This document shows positions 54,874 to 59,609 of a stretch of 64,000 nt of DNA, piece by piece. Each line of letters begins with the position of its first letter. Positions within the stretch are counted from its first letter, which is position 1. The DNA comes from Azorinus chamasolen (Eukaryota; Mollusca; Bivalvia; Cardiida; Solecurtidae). The position numbers and the translations under genes are program-made. Below the pieces are notes generated by a model that was not told the DNA's origin, ran no database searches, and worked only from the letters and a program-made list of their open reading frames with translations. The stretch is from positions 55,651,805 to 55,715,804 of the forward strand of contig OY755237.1 of the NCBI GenBank assembly GCA_963576725.1, read 5' to 3'.

Positions 54874-55527
54874 CGGTCACAATAGCTCACCTTGAGCCTT
54901 TGGCTCAGGTGAGCTAAAAACTCACAGAAAAAAACAGAAAATAATAGAACTATCACTTAAAAGTTTTGAATACCCCCGTATTGGAGCTTTACTATAATTG
55001 AGACCACTCTTTAAAAATATCTGAAAGAGACAATTCTGAAGAGTGGTCACAACATACAATTTAGTGAAGAATTAACAGTAATTTTAATATTGAAATATGC
55101 TCCTTATCTATGAATGGTGACCAGCTGAAAGAAGTCTTAACCCTTTCCCTCATTTGCAAACAGAGAAGACCCTGATCAGAAGACTCCTGTAAAAGCAGTC
55201 TGATCAGGTCAAAAATTCTTTTGAAACTTTACATTATATAAAAAGATAAAAGCAAATGTGAAAACTTATGTAAAATATTCTAATAATGAAATTTGATGGA
55301 GGTTAATGGCTAAGAAACACAGCAATCAGTGTTGTCTGAAGAGTTGTGAGTGTACCTGGGTGTTCTCTAATGCCCTTCTCAATGATGTCAGCTATGTGTT
55401 TGAGGGCTGGGGCATACTGCTTCATCATGTAGTGACAGAGGGCTATGTTGTAGGACAGGTCAGGTTTATATCCCAGAATCTGTATGGCTGTGGTAAACTT
55501 GTTACATGCCTCCTCATACCTGTGCTC
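30028..55527 (-). CDS. TTC30: TTC30 / IFT70 intraflagellar transport protein (5' partial, 11 exons)
   Basis: Subunit of the IFT-B complex that carries cargo along cilia. The family (vertebrate TTC30A/B, zebrafish fleer, worm DYF-1) is built of tetratricopeptide repeats and is linked to tubulin polyglutamylation. Exons in transcription order: 55527-55356, 51475-51347, 50750-50548, 50264-50199, 45021-44902, 41541-41465, 40664-40454, 37327-37256, 33207-33104, 31584-31376, 30152-30028. All introns are GT-AG. The phases join without a break into 495 codons plus TAG (1488 nt), collinear with vertebrate TTC30 from about residue 167 of about 665. Hallmarks include GMTTEGIDVRSVGN, DVWKLNVAHVLFMQENKYKE and EQPLEAEPMHPGKNTVT. 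The first 165 or so residues were not found up to 64000. Human TTC30A/B are, to my knowledge, single-exon, so the split structure is the likely ancestral form. I see no sign of a pseudogene. Confidence 0.96.
30330..30752. repeat. Interspersed repeat with TGACCTTGACC motifs, in TTC30 intron
   Basis: Two imperfect copies of 'gaccttgattaatgaccttg accgtaa' (30399-30425 and 30540-30567), each followed by 'gcacatgca(t/t)gcca', then a tail 'ccaccccatgggggcataaa'. Related in motif and tail to the array at 34396-35953. Confidence 0.65.
30826..31146. mobile_element. P6 element in TTC30 intron
   Basis: It runs TACAGCTGAACTTCGATATC ... GATATCGAAGTTCAACTATA, 321 bp. Central hairpin ctgaaagctcctgtagga and inverse, dyad GCTCCTGTAGGAGC at 30964-30977. 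A second copy of the 9200-9535 family. Confidence 0.85.
31150..31215. repeat. P4 core fragment
   Basis: 'tagatgagttcatcaatgtc' followed by 'tcataaggatccaaactatt' is a decayed P4 centre next to the P6 element. Confidence 0.4.
31376..31584 (-). CDS. TTC30: TTC30 exon, TLYCAKGNYEFG block
   Basis: One leading base finishes a Gly codon. Then TLYCAKGNYEFGISRVIKSL, continuing through GTDTWYYAKRCFLSLIENMS to QFLECCE. This is the most conserved C-terminal TPR stretch of the family. Acceptor 'ttttttcag', donor GAAT|GTAAGG. Confidence 0.97.
32282..32513. mobile_element. P1 foldback element in TTC30 intron
   Basis: It runs TTAACCCTTTCCCTGTTCAA ... GAGGGAATGGGTTAA. The core gcaaacagagcagaccct has lost the left part of the dyad. 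Confidence 0.8.
32763..32990. mobile_element. P1 element, right end decayed
   Basis: It starts TTAACCCTCTCCTTAACATA. The core agacggctcttgtaggagcc is present. The right outer arm ends 'gaatattcacgaag' without TTAA. Confidence 0.7.
33104..33207 (-). CDS. TTC30: TTC30 exon, AEELMRKIEKEEE block
   Basis: Starts in phase 0 with AEELMRKIEKEEEQVAYQD and ends YHLCIVNLVIG with two bases of the Gly codon. Acceptor 'gtgctgcag', donor ATAGG|GTAAAC. Confidence 0.96.
33472..33702. mobile_element. P2 foldback element, 231 bp
   Basis: It runs TTAACCCTTTCCTCCATATA ... GAGGGAATGGGTTAA, reversed relative to 14148. Palindrome gaaaccattgtgataaatag, dyad gctccataggagc. Confidence 0.9.
34396..35815 (+). repeat. 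Tandem GGTCAAGGTCA repeat, about nine copies of 135-170 bp
   Basis: Each unit has an aaggtcaaggtcacagtgac block, then 'gaaaatggtacgcgacactc', 'cgccatcccaagatgaactc', 'acacaccaaatttggaatcc' and 'ggacaagctttttgta'. Units recur from about 34400 to 35815. Five units hold a perfect AGGTCANNNTGACCT palindrome (34630, 34777, 34926, 35241, 35556). The long minus frame (34780-35619) is a chance frame through the repeat. Confidence 0.9.
35816..35953 (+). repeat. (CCCACA)n microsatellite and 'gggggcataaa' tail
   Basis: About 85 nt of cacacccaccca-type repeats, then 'ggtgcgatcactatatgccg' and 'ctagctttgggggcataaa', apparently the 3' end of the tandem element to the left. Confidence 0.85.
36044..36243. 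mobile_element. P2 foldback element, short dyad
   Basis: It runs TTAAACCTTTACTCCATAGG ... GGAGGAAAGGGTTAA. The palindrome centre is shortened to agcatttgcaaatgct, so the GCTCC...GGAGC dyad is missing from this copy. Confidence 0.85.
36240..36472. mobile_element. P1 element sharing a TTAA with P2
   Basis: It starts at the TTAA closing the P2 copy: TTAAACCTTTACTTCATGAA. Core ggcagctccaataggagctg, a matched-arm variant. The right end decays after 'tttatggagtaaa'. Confidence 0.8.
36589..36834. mobile_element. P1b foldback element
   Basis: It starts TTAACCCTTTCCCTCATATA and ends AACAGGGAAAGAGTAC. Dyad GCTCCTATAGGAGC at 36655-36668; the full core is well preserved. Confidence 0.85.
37256..37327 (-). 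CDS. TTC30: TTC30 exon, ILNVSAIVLANLCVAY block
   Basis: A 24-codon phase-0 exon, ILNVSAIVLANLCVAYIM then TSQNEE. It is too short to stand out as an open frame but is exactly collinear with the family. Acceptor 'atttacag', donor GAAGAG|GTAATG. Confidence 0.96.
37446..37690. mobile_element. P1 foldback element, 245 bp
   Basis: It runs TTAATCCTTTACTCCATCAT ... GGAGTAAAGGGTTAA. Core gcaaacagaactgaccctg with its inverse. The left arm contains a small duplication (catccatg). Confidence 0.85.
37797..37994. mobile_element. P3 element with perfect 42-nt palindrome, right end lost
   Basis: It starts TACAGTAGAACAAGTCTTCA. 37881-37922 is a perfect palindrome beginning aagtaatgcagaaagctact, with dyad GCTACTATAGTAGC: both arms changed from the usual GCTCC...GGAGC. 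The right end is replaced by a P1b element. Confidence 0.85.
37995..38233. mobile_element. P1b element with 9-nt core deletion
   Basis: It runs TTAACCCTTTCCCTCTTATA ... AACAGGGAAAGGGTTAA. The core gacggctcctctaggatcag lacks gccgtctga, as in the copy at 26255. Confidence 0.9.
38368..38612. mobile_element. P1 foldback element, 245 bp
   Basis: It runs TTAACCCTTTACTCCATGAA ... GGAGTAAATGGTTAA. Core gaaggctcctacaggagcca. Confidence 0.9.
38766..38979. mobile_element. P3 foldback element
   Basis: It runs TATAGTAAAACCCCTCTTAA ... AGAGGGGTTTTACTGTA. The left arm contains a direct duplication, gaaagtatgaaagt. Confidence 0.85.
38980..39960. other. TTC30 intron sequence with P1 fragments
   Basis: P1-type cores lie near 39030-39090 (altered), 39462-39520 and 39734-39802, the last within a degraded element of about 39590-39840. 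No coding exon is seen. Confidence 0.5.
39964..40213. mobile_element. P1b foldback element, 250 bp
   Basis: It runs TTAATCCTTTCCCTGTTCTA ... GAGGGAATGGGTTTA. Core gacggctcctatagaagccg. It ends about 240 bp from a TTC30 exon end (40454). Confidence 0.85.
40454..40664 (-). CDS. TTC30: TTC30 exon, YIPVLMQQAKIYW block
   Basis: One base completes an Arg codon, then 70 codons: YIPVLMQQAKIYWDMENYQ through DVWKLNVAHVLFMQENKY to EPIVKKNYDN. Typical TPR helices. Acceptor 'ttggcag', donor AAT|GTAAGTG. Confidence 0.97.
40813..41042. mobile_element. P2 foldback element, 230 bp
   Basis: The left end is TTTACCCCATTCCCTCATAG and the right end GGAGGAAAGGGTTAA. The dyad gctccataggagc lies in slightly mismatched arms. 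Confidence 0.85.
41465..41541 (-). CDS. TTC30: TTC30 exon, VQEARQNHDDDAVKKA block
   Basis: A 77-nt exon: VQEARQNHDDDAVKKAVNEY then DEALE and two bases of an Arg codon. Acceptor 'ttcttacag', donor GAGAG|GTGAG. Confidence 0.96.
41582..41759. mobile_element. P1 element, core mostly deleted
   Basis: It runs TTAACCCTTTACTCCATGAA ... GGAAGAAAGGGTTAA. Only the right half of the core remains (taaggtctaccctatttgc). It starts 41 bp upstream of the TTC30 acceptor-side boundary at 41541. Confidence 0.8.
41756..41895. mobile_element. P1 element, truncated, sharing a TTAA
   Basis: It begins in the TTAA of the previous element: TTAACCCTTTCCCTGTTGAA. The core is reduced to 'gatctgggtctacactgttt'. Confidence 0.7.
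42126..42373. mobile_element. P1 foldback element
   Basis: It starts TTAACCCTTTCCCTCATACA. Core cagacagctcctacaggagc then tgtctg is a matched-arm variant (A/T pair in place of G/C). The right end decays at 'aacagggtaaag'. Confidence 0.8.
42415..43095. other. Fragments of P1 and P7 elements
   Basis: 42450-42510 is a P1 core. 42661-42840 is a P7 copy (caatgttgaaactacaaatgg ... gatgagagggctcctctac). 42877-43095 is a P1 copy beginning TTAACCCTTTACCAGATACA. No exon is seen. Confidence 0.55.
43259..43399. repeat. Near-perfect 141-bp hairpin
   Basis: Two arms of 69 nt (43259-43327 and 43331-43399) are separated by TTT and match at 66 positions; all three mismatches are transitions. The arm begins ccatgcttataaaacttttt and contains tgattggtcagatttgag. 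It sits in a TTC30 intron. Confidence 0.95.
44107..44295. mobile_element. P5 foldback element, diverged
   Basis: 'gccctatgttgtcatcactc', paired with 'gagtggtcacaatataggaa', then ttggtggagaaataaaggag. Confidence 0.6.
44451..44867. mobile_element. P1 element with internal insertion, 33 bp from a splice donor
   Basis: It runs TTAACCTTTTCCATGTTGAA ... GAGGGAAAGAGTTAA. It is about 170 bp longer than other copies because of unrelated sequence near 44590-44755. It lies 33 bp inside the intron next to the donor of the TTC30 exon 45021-44902. Confidence 0.8.
44902..45021 (-). CDS. TTC30: TTC30 exon, YMYDFLEAVITRQTSPEEA block
   Basis: Forty codons, phase 0 at both ends: YMYDFLEAVITRQTSPEEAY through to LRKLTKQ. 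Acceptor 'ttattacag', donor AAGCAG|GTAAAA. Confidence 0.97.
45136..45346. mobile_element. P4 foldback element, 211 bp
   Basis: It runs TTAATTCTTTCGCTGCCAAT ... TTGGCAGCGAAAGAGTTAA. The central palindrome is mutated (aagctgagtaatttggtgcc). Confidence 0.85.
45347..45455. repeat. P3 right-half fragment
   Basis: 'ggcagatggtagcataatgc' and 'aggagctttctgcaacac', ending AGGGGGTTTACTGTA. Confidence 0.55.
45630..45881. mobile_element. P1b foldback element, 252 bp
   Basis: It runs TTAACCCTGGTTCCCTGTTC ... GAGGGAAACGGTTAA. The core gacggcttctctaggagccg has one unmatched arm change. Confidence 0.9.
46254..46466. mobile_element. P7 TTAA foldback element
   Basis: It runs TTAACTCTCTCAATGCTGAA ... CAGCATCAAAAGGGTTAT. 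Core cagtgtagaccctgatgaga, dyad gggctcctctagaagccc. A relative lies at 57990-58202. Confidence 0.8.
46459..46566 (+). repeat. 54-bp tandem duplication
   Basis: 'agggttatccctttactaga' through 'caccaattgacttgtt' is repeated at a 54-bp offset, at the right end of a P7 element. Confidence 0.85.
46570..48037. other. TTC30 intron with several P1 copies
   Basis: P1 copies lie at about 47170-47410 (ATGAATATTCATGACAG left arm; core cagacagatcctacaagagc), 47415-47640 and 47684-47930 (starting TTAACCCTTTCCTTTATACA). 46700-46765 is a core only. No exon is seen. Confidence 0.6.
48038..48266. mobile_element. P2 foldback element, 229 bp
   Basis: It runs TTAACCCTTTCCTCCATAAA ... GAAGGAATGAGTTAA. Palindrome gaaaccattgtgataaatag with dyad gctccataggagc; one arm has a single mismatch (tacttatcac). 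Confidence 0.9.
48267..48980. other. TTC30 intron; P1 and P4 fragments
   Basis: 48290-48480 is a P1 copy without its left end. 48745-48810 is a P4 core (ttggatcaagatgagacacc). The rest is unassigned AT-rich sequence. Confidence 0.5.
48982..49223. mobile_element. P1 foldback element, 242 bp
   Basis: It runs TTAACCCTTTACTCAATAAA ... GGAATTAAGGGTTAA. Core gcaaacagagtaaaccc with its inverse; right arm attcatgatctcattatttc. Confidence 0.9.
49220..49449. mobile_element. P1 element in opposite orientation sharing a TTAA
   Basis: It begins in the TTAA that ends the previous copy: TTAACCCTTTGAATGTTCAT. Core agcagactcctataggagcc. The right end decays to GTAAATGGTCAA. Confidence 0.85.
49470..49560. 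repeat. P4 core fragment
   Basis: 'cagcttggatcaagatgaga' pairs with 'tctcaacaggattgaagttg'. Confidence 0.5.
49822..50011. mobile_element. P3 foldback element
   Basis: It runs TACAGCCTGTCTTAAGAGGC ... GGCCGGGTTCTACTGTA. The central dyad is collapsed to gcaggagctttctgc. Confidence 0.8.
50199..50264 (-). CDS. TTC30: TTC30 exon, YYDLAADVLAENAHLTY block
   Basis: A 22-codon phase-0 exon: YYDLAADVLAENAHLTYKYL then ST. Acceptor 'cttttcag', donor ACT|GTAAGT. Confidence 0.96.
50374..50532 (+). repeat. CAGACAGA-rich low-complexity tract in a 283-bp TTC30 intron
   Basis: Irregular acagacagacaggc and agagacagaaacacagag repeats fill more than half of the short intron between the exons at 50548 and 50264. 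Confidence 0.85.
50548..50750 (-). CDS. TTC30: TTC30 exon, MPPRGEEELDAVTLHNQAL block
   Basis: Two bases finish a Phe codon, then EAACEALTDMPPRGEEELD through VTLHNQALMNMDNDPTQGF and LLQQNPFPPETFGNLLVLY to VKYE. Acceptor 'ttgttgtag', donor TATGAG|GTAAGC. Confidence 0.97.
51347..51475 (-). CDS. TTC30: TTC30 exon, LSVGMTTEGIDVRSVGN block
   Basis: AA completes a Glu codon, then LSVGMTTEGIDVRSVGNSL and HETALIEAFNLKAAIEYQLK, then N plus one base. This GMTTEG block is the family signature. Acceptor 'atttttcag', donor AACT|GTAAGT. Confidence 0.98.
51626..51855. mobile_element. P2 foldback element, 230 bp
   Basis: The left end is TTAGCCCTTTCCTCCGTAAA and the right end GGAGGAAAGTGTTAA. The palindrome around GCTCCTATAGGAGC has two unmatched changes in the left arm. 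Confidence 0.9.
51870..52150. repeat. P1 and P3 fragments
   Basis: 51926-51995 is a P1 core (gcagaacagactctgatcag and inverse). 52036-52110 has decayed P3 arms. The full ends are absent. Confidence 0.5.
53222..53238 (+). repeat. Poly-G run
   Basis: Seventeen consecutive G. Confidence 0.9.
53481..53701. mobile_element. P4 foldback element
   Basis: It runs TTAATGGGTCAAAATGCC ... CTAGCATGCAAAGAGTTAA. The core cagtttggatcctgatgaga pairs with tctcatctggatccaaactg. The outer ends are diverged. Confidence 0.75.
53790..53960. mobile_element. P1b element with 9-nt core deletion, right end lost
   Basis: It starts TTAACCCTTAATTTCTCTCA. The core ggtggctcctataggatcaa again lacks gccgtctga. Followed by 'gctaatggaatttgatagat', a P1b hallmark. 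Confidence 0.75.
54095..54545 (+). repeat. About 170-bp tandem repeat, three copies
   Basis: 'ccccagggtgagaccattta' (54104), 'ccccagggcaaggccatttt' (54271) and 'gtggggcggggccatttttt' (54428), each followed by 'ggcccgggggtcat.atttt aacaaa' and 'aaataccttagctctaga'-type text. Confidence 0.8.
54595..54828. mobile_element. 234-bp element with perfect 21-bp inverted ends
   Basis: The ends are GGGTAGTTGTGTGACTTTTT and C, with the exact inverse at 54808-54828. Inside are a second hairpin, cttgtgggactagtcccaca, two copies of 'cacaagaratggccaggtta' and a telomere-like tract. No open frame. Confidence 0.85.
54692..54713 (-). repeat. Telomere-like (TTAGGG)3 tract
   Basis: 'ctaaccctaaccctaaccct' on the plus strand is just over three units of the metazoan telomere repeat, inside the 234-bp element. 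Confidence 0.8.
55356..55527 (-). CDS. TTC30: TTC30 first exon present in the window
   Basis: Fifty-seven codons plus one base: EHRYEEACNKFTTAIQILGY then KPDLSYNIALCHYMMKQY and up to KGIREHP. It starts at an acceptor (tttctctag) in phase 0 and lacks a start codon, so upstream exons must exist. Corresponds to about residues 167-224 of the vertebrate protein. Confidence 0.97.
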
Positions 55528-55559
55528 CTAGAGAAAGGTAACATAAAACCAATATAACA

Positions 55560-56060
55560 TCAGTGAATAATATCTTAACCATTTACTTCGTTAATATTGA
55601 ATAATGACATCATGAATGTTAATTAGCTGAACATATTAATAATATAGGGACTGTTGGTCATGGCAGAAAACTGTAGGATCAGATCTATATAATTTCACTA
55701 CCAAACAGGTCAGACCCTGATCCGATGGAGTTGTCTGATCAACATCTACTCTGTTTACAAATATGTTTAGCCCTTTCCTCCATGCATATTCATGTAAGAC
55801 ATAATGACATCATGCATATTTATTAGATTATGTGTTCCAATAGCTCATACACACAGGAAGTTTTTGGACATGGCAGTAACTGTAGATCAGATCTATATTA
55901 TTATATCCTAAGCAAACAGAGCAGACCCTGATCTGATGGCTCCTACAGGAGCCATCTGATCTGGGTCTACTCTGCAAAAGCATAGAAAGGCATAACAATA
56001 GCTATGGATCGATGGATTAATCATCACCTTGCTGAAATTTAAACTGAAGCAACTTTAACT
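55560..56060. repeat. Two P1 copies, decayed
   Basis: 55575-55765 starts TTAACCATTTACTTCGTTAA. 55768-56018 starts TTTAGCCCTTTCCTCCATGC, with core gatggctcctacaggagcca, and ends GATGGATTAA. Confidence 0.65.
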
Positions 56061-56194
56061 TCAGATTTGTTGAGGATTTTTATAAACTACAGTGTAAATC
56101 AGCTTGGGCACTGATAAGAAATGCACGTATTCAGTGCCTTATCTGGCTCCAAGCTATTTCTGTCTGGTCAGACAGAAAATGACAAGGAGTTAAG

Positions 56195-56335
56195 GAGTAA
56201 AGCCCCTCTAAACAGGACATTAAAATCAGTATCAGTGCCAGTCTCAGTGCCAGTCTTATGGCAGCTTATTGAGGTTGAAAGTCATGCAGAAAGCTCCCAT
56301 AGTAGCTTTCTGCATGACTTTTATTATGCATTAAC
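56195..56335. mobile_element. P3 element, ends worn
   Basis: 'aaagcccctctaaacaggac' on the left; arms 'gcagaaagctcccatagtag' and 'ctttctgcatgac' in the centre. Confidence 0.65.
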
Positions 56336-56583
56336 CCTTTCTGTGTTAAATATTCATTCAAGATTTCTTCACCTCATGAATATTCATGAACAGAATCAAT
56401 AAAGTGAAAAACGGAAAAGGGAATTTTTTCTCTGTTGTGGAAAACAGCATAATCAGATCCATAGATTTCTATAAGGTAACAGAGTAGACCCTGAACAGAG
56501 GGCTCCTATAGGAGCCATCTGATCTGGGTCTGCTTTGTTTGCAAAGGCATGAAAAAGATGTTTATTTGCAGGAAGTACCTGCC

Positions 56584-56802
56584 TTAACCATTTCCTTCAT
56601 AAATACGCCTTTCTGTGCCTCTGTAAAAGTCACTTTTTGAAACGATTGTGATAAATAGAGCATTTGCTCCTAAGAGCAAATGCTCTATTTATCACAATCG
56701 TTTCTAAACTACACAATTCTAAAATGCTCCTTTTCTCTAGTAAAAGCTCCTTTTCAGTAGAAGAGGTTGGGTCTAAAAATAGCCTATGGAGGAATGGGTT
56801 AA
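56584..56802. mobile_element. P2 foldback element with a compensated arm change
   Basis: It runs TTAACCATTTCCTTCATAAA ... GGAGGAATGGGTTAA. Both arms carry the same paired change from other copies: gaaacGattgtg on the left and cacaatCgtttc on the right. The dyad is shortened (gctcctaagagc). Confidence 0.9.
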
Positions 56803-57509
56803 CAGAACTAGATTGTTCTTCATTAACATTCTGGTTTACAGGGAATTTACTGTAGTTTCATATAAATGTTGAATTGTTGACACGCACTTATACTTAGTCA
56901 TGTTAGCCTTATTACTCTTTCTATTCAGATACACTCTCTCCCCTCTCAATCAGTTTGTAAAGCTGAATAAATCAATTTGGCACCCCTTAGATACCATTAA
57001 ATAAGACTGACATAGTAGCAAATAGTGTAGAGCCAGATCAAATGGCTCCTTCAGGAGCTGTTTGTTCTGGGTGTGTACTATTTGCCTAAATGTGTCTGTC
57101 CAAATACTTAGCGTAATTAGGGTATTACATTAATATTAATATATTTCCAATTTCAAAAAAAAAAAAACACCTAAAAATTTCCCAGATTATTACAACAGCT
57201 TCCAAAATGGTACAGTGACAACAACAGTATTTCATTTCTGAGTAGGCTTGACTCTTAACCCTCTAAATACAGAAAACAAGAATACTAGCATTAGCAAAAC
57301 AGTGCAGACACAATTCAGAGGGGTCCTAGGGGAACCTACTATTTAGGGTCTGTACTGTTTATCATTCACTAATCCTCTAAATGCTTGTCCTTTAACAATA
57401 TATCTACAAGAAGCAGACAGCAATTTTTAAATATACAGACGCAACATTACTTAGCGTGCAATGAGTTCATTTCTGAACATTGATTTCTTGTGCGTATATG
57501 TATATATAT

Positions 57510-57632
57510 CTGTTTTTTACTGTTTTTTATTTTGTATGAACTGATTTTGTTTGAGGGCCTCAAGGTAGATTAGTCATTAGACTAATTGAGCTACCCTCGT
57601 TAAATAAAGTCTTTCATTCATTCATTCTTGCA
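57510..57632 (+). mobile_element. Possible LINE 3' tail ending in (CATT)n
   Basis: 'gagggcctcaaggtagatta', 'ctaattgagctaccctcgtt' and 'aaataaagtctttcattcat', with a four-base terminal repeat. I recognise this as a common tail of mollusc non-LTR elements; the body is absent (5' truncated). Confidence 0.5.
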
Positions 57633-57705
57633 AATTATAAACTTACATACTGAATGGACCATGGACCCTTCCAGTTTGGAAATTCTGCATTCTAAAGGAT
57701 AACCC

Positions 57706-57922
57706 TTAACCCTTTCCCTGATTATTTATTAGCTAATTTTTTATAATGTAAAATTTTCAAGGGAATTTTTTGGCTTTGACAAAAACTGTAGAATCAGATC
57801 TTTATCATTTCCAAAGCAAACAGAGAAGACGCTAGTCAGATGGCTCCTATAGGAGCCATTCGATCTGGGTCTACTCTTTTTGCAAATAGGTGGAAAGGTG
57901 TTTATATGAGGGAAAGGGTTAA
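57706..57922. mobile_element. P1 foldback element, 217 bp
   Basis: It runs TTAACCCTTTCCCTGATTAT ... ATGAGGGAAAGGGTTAA. Core agatggctcctataggagcc. The left outer arm is shortened. Confidence 0.85.
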
Positions 57923-57989
57923 GGATGCTGCCAAACTTCTCCACCCAGTATAGAAATGCTGGTGCGTAGTAAATGTTACATGTATCTAA

Positions 57990-58202
57990 TTTGACCCTTA
58001 CAATGCTGAATTTTCGAATGGATTGTTACAAAATTAAAACAGGTTAAGCTTACGGTGAATATTTAGGGATTTTTCAAAAGTAAATTTTAACATGACAAAC
58101 AGTGCAGACTCTGATGAGAGGGCTCCTCTAGGAGCCCGCTCATCTGGGTCTACACTGTTTGCAAAGACATTAGTGACTCATGTCCCGCACTGTAAGGGTT
58201 AA
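57990..58202. mobile_element. P7 foldback element
   Basis: The left end is TTGACCCTTACAATGCTGAA and the right end CGCACTGTAAGGGTTAA. Dyad GCTCCTCTAGGAGC at 58122-58135 in arms gagag / cgctc. Confidence 0.85.
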
Positions 58203-59396
58203 TATTTAGTAAAAATTAGCTCATAAGTACATGATATCATATGTAAAAATAGCTACATGTACATGTAATTTTCTTCTGGATTTTTTTATTTTCCAGATTA
58301 ATACCACTGCTATTCTAATTCATGTCCACCATTTTCTTCTAAATTCAAGTGTAAATATTTTAGACACTTTTGATTCAATTTGTAATGACCAAGAAACTGG
58401 GTATCTCATCGGAATCAAAACTATTCATCACTCAGATACAATCTTCTTAAATTCTTTTCAGAAAGAAAATTGTAACACTCAGTTTATGCAGACGACAGTT
58501 ACTGTTATTTGCCATGTGCTCAATTTTCATCTGCAGCATTTTCTTTCTGATTCTTTGCAGAAGTTGAGCCTGAGTGACAAACTGTTTGGTTCTCAGATCA
58601 GGCCCAACATTTTGATGGGCCTGACCTGGAGCCAAACTGTTTGCATAGATCATAAATGGTGGAAGAAACCGACACTACCATGCGTTAATATTGAAACGTA
58701 GCCCCTGATGAAAGCAAATCCACAGATTCAACCAAAACTGAAGCAACTCTTCACTTCGTAAGAATAGTGACAGAAAAAACACATGTTCAATGCTTTGAAA
58801 AAATCTAACAAGTGCCACATGCACACATTTTTATGAGGGACAACAGCACAGACATAGAGCTGGGGACACTGCAGATGTCCTCAGTCTACACTGTTTGCAA
58901 TGCAATAAGACCCTTTACCCAGACAGTGCCTAAATAATACATACAGTCAAACATCCATATCTCGAACTAGGAAAACTCAAACTTCGATATAACTCAAATT
59001 AAATATTCCGTGCCTTCAAAAAAAGAGTATTACAGAATTGTTCTAAAATTCACCACTGCACATACCTATTAAGACACGAGACAGCTTGATGCAGATCACA
59101 AGTAATTAACTGCAAACCTGCATTAAGCTGTCACATCAAGAAGGTTTCCTAGTTAGAAACGGTCTCACCAATCTCTAATCCTTGGTATGGTTATTTCAAT
59201 GTACATGTAATATGTGTATTCTTATTCTTTTTCCCAGATTGATATTTTTTTTAATATAAACAACAAATATACCACCACTTTTTAGATAACATTGCCCATC
59301 CCAAACTTTGAGATGAATGTCAGTGAAGACTTATATTAGAATAAGTACTGTAGTGTAGGAGAATACATCAGTCTACTTAGAAAGGATCCTGGACTT
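58203..59396. other. Region upstream of the secreted-protein gene
   Basis: 58570-58645 is a divergent P4-like hairpin (aaactgtttggttctcagat and inverse). 58942-59150 is a worn P6 copy (TACAGTCAAACATCCATATC). The 156-codon frame at 58231-58701 runs through repeat sequence and is not called. A possible acceptor, 'actttttag', lies at 59276-59284 and could bound a 5' untranslated exon; this is speculative. Confidence 0.5.
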
Positions 59397-59510
59397 GTGG
59401 TATTTAAACCCACTGAACAGCACTCTTTACCGAGTCTACAAAGCCACTGTACTACTGTAGATCTGCCAACAAGTAACAGAATATTGCTGAAGAAAATAGA
59501 TCAGAACATA

Positions 59511-59609
59511 ATGACAGGAGTAACAGGACTACACGTTACCACTCTTTTGGTTCAGATACTCTGCATTCTTGTCTTTGTGTTTTATACCACCTCAGACACT
59601 GTAAATGCT
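59511..59609 (+). other. Signal peptide of the secreted repeat protein
   Basis: MTGVTGLHVTTLLVQILCIL then VFVFYTTSDTVNA: a short neutral start, a long hydrophobic core and a VNA-type cleavage site before EPLD. It contains the protein's only cysteine. Confidence 0.85.

Larger units (their letters stand above)
52155..54918. mobile_element. Composite bivalve-type repeat with CTCACCTGAG / CTCAGGTGAG ends
   Basis: The left edge is 'aagagggccattggccctat' then atcgctcacctgag. The right edge is 'agctcaccttgagcctttgg' then ctcaggtgagctaaaaa. I know these edges as a very common bivalve repeat; its class is uncertain. It has no open frame and carries nested elements: P1 fragments (52545-52930), P4 (53481-53701), P1b (about 53790-53960), a tandem block (54095-54545) and a small inverted-repeat element (54595-54828). 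Confidence 0.65.

Noticed and set aside
57641..57700. Candidate extra TTC30 exon on the minus strand ending CAGTAT|GTAAGT
   Set aside because: A good donor is present, but no frame of the upstream sequence matches the TTC30 N-terminal region.
58231..58701. 156-codon plus frame upstream of the secreted-protein gene
   Set aside because: It crosses a P4-like hairpin, lacks any recognisable domain, and its composition resembles the surrounding intergenic DNA.
59397..59510. N-terminal extension of the secreted protein from a GTG codon
   Set aside because: GTG starts are not expected in animal nuclear genes; the ATG at 59511 opens directly into a convincing signal peptide.
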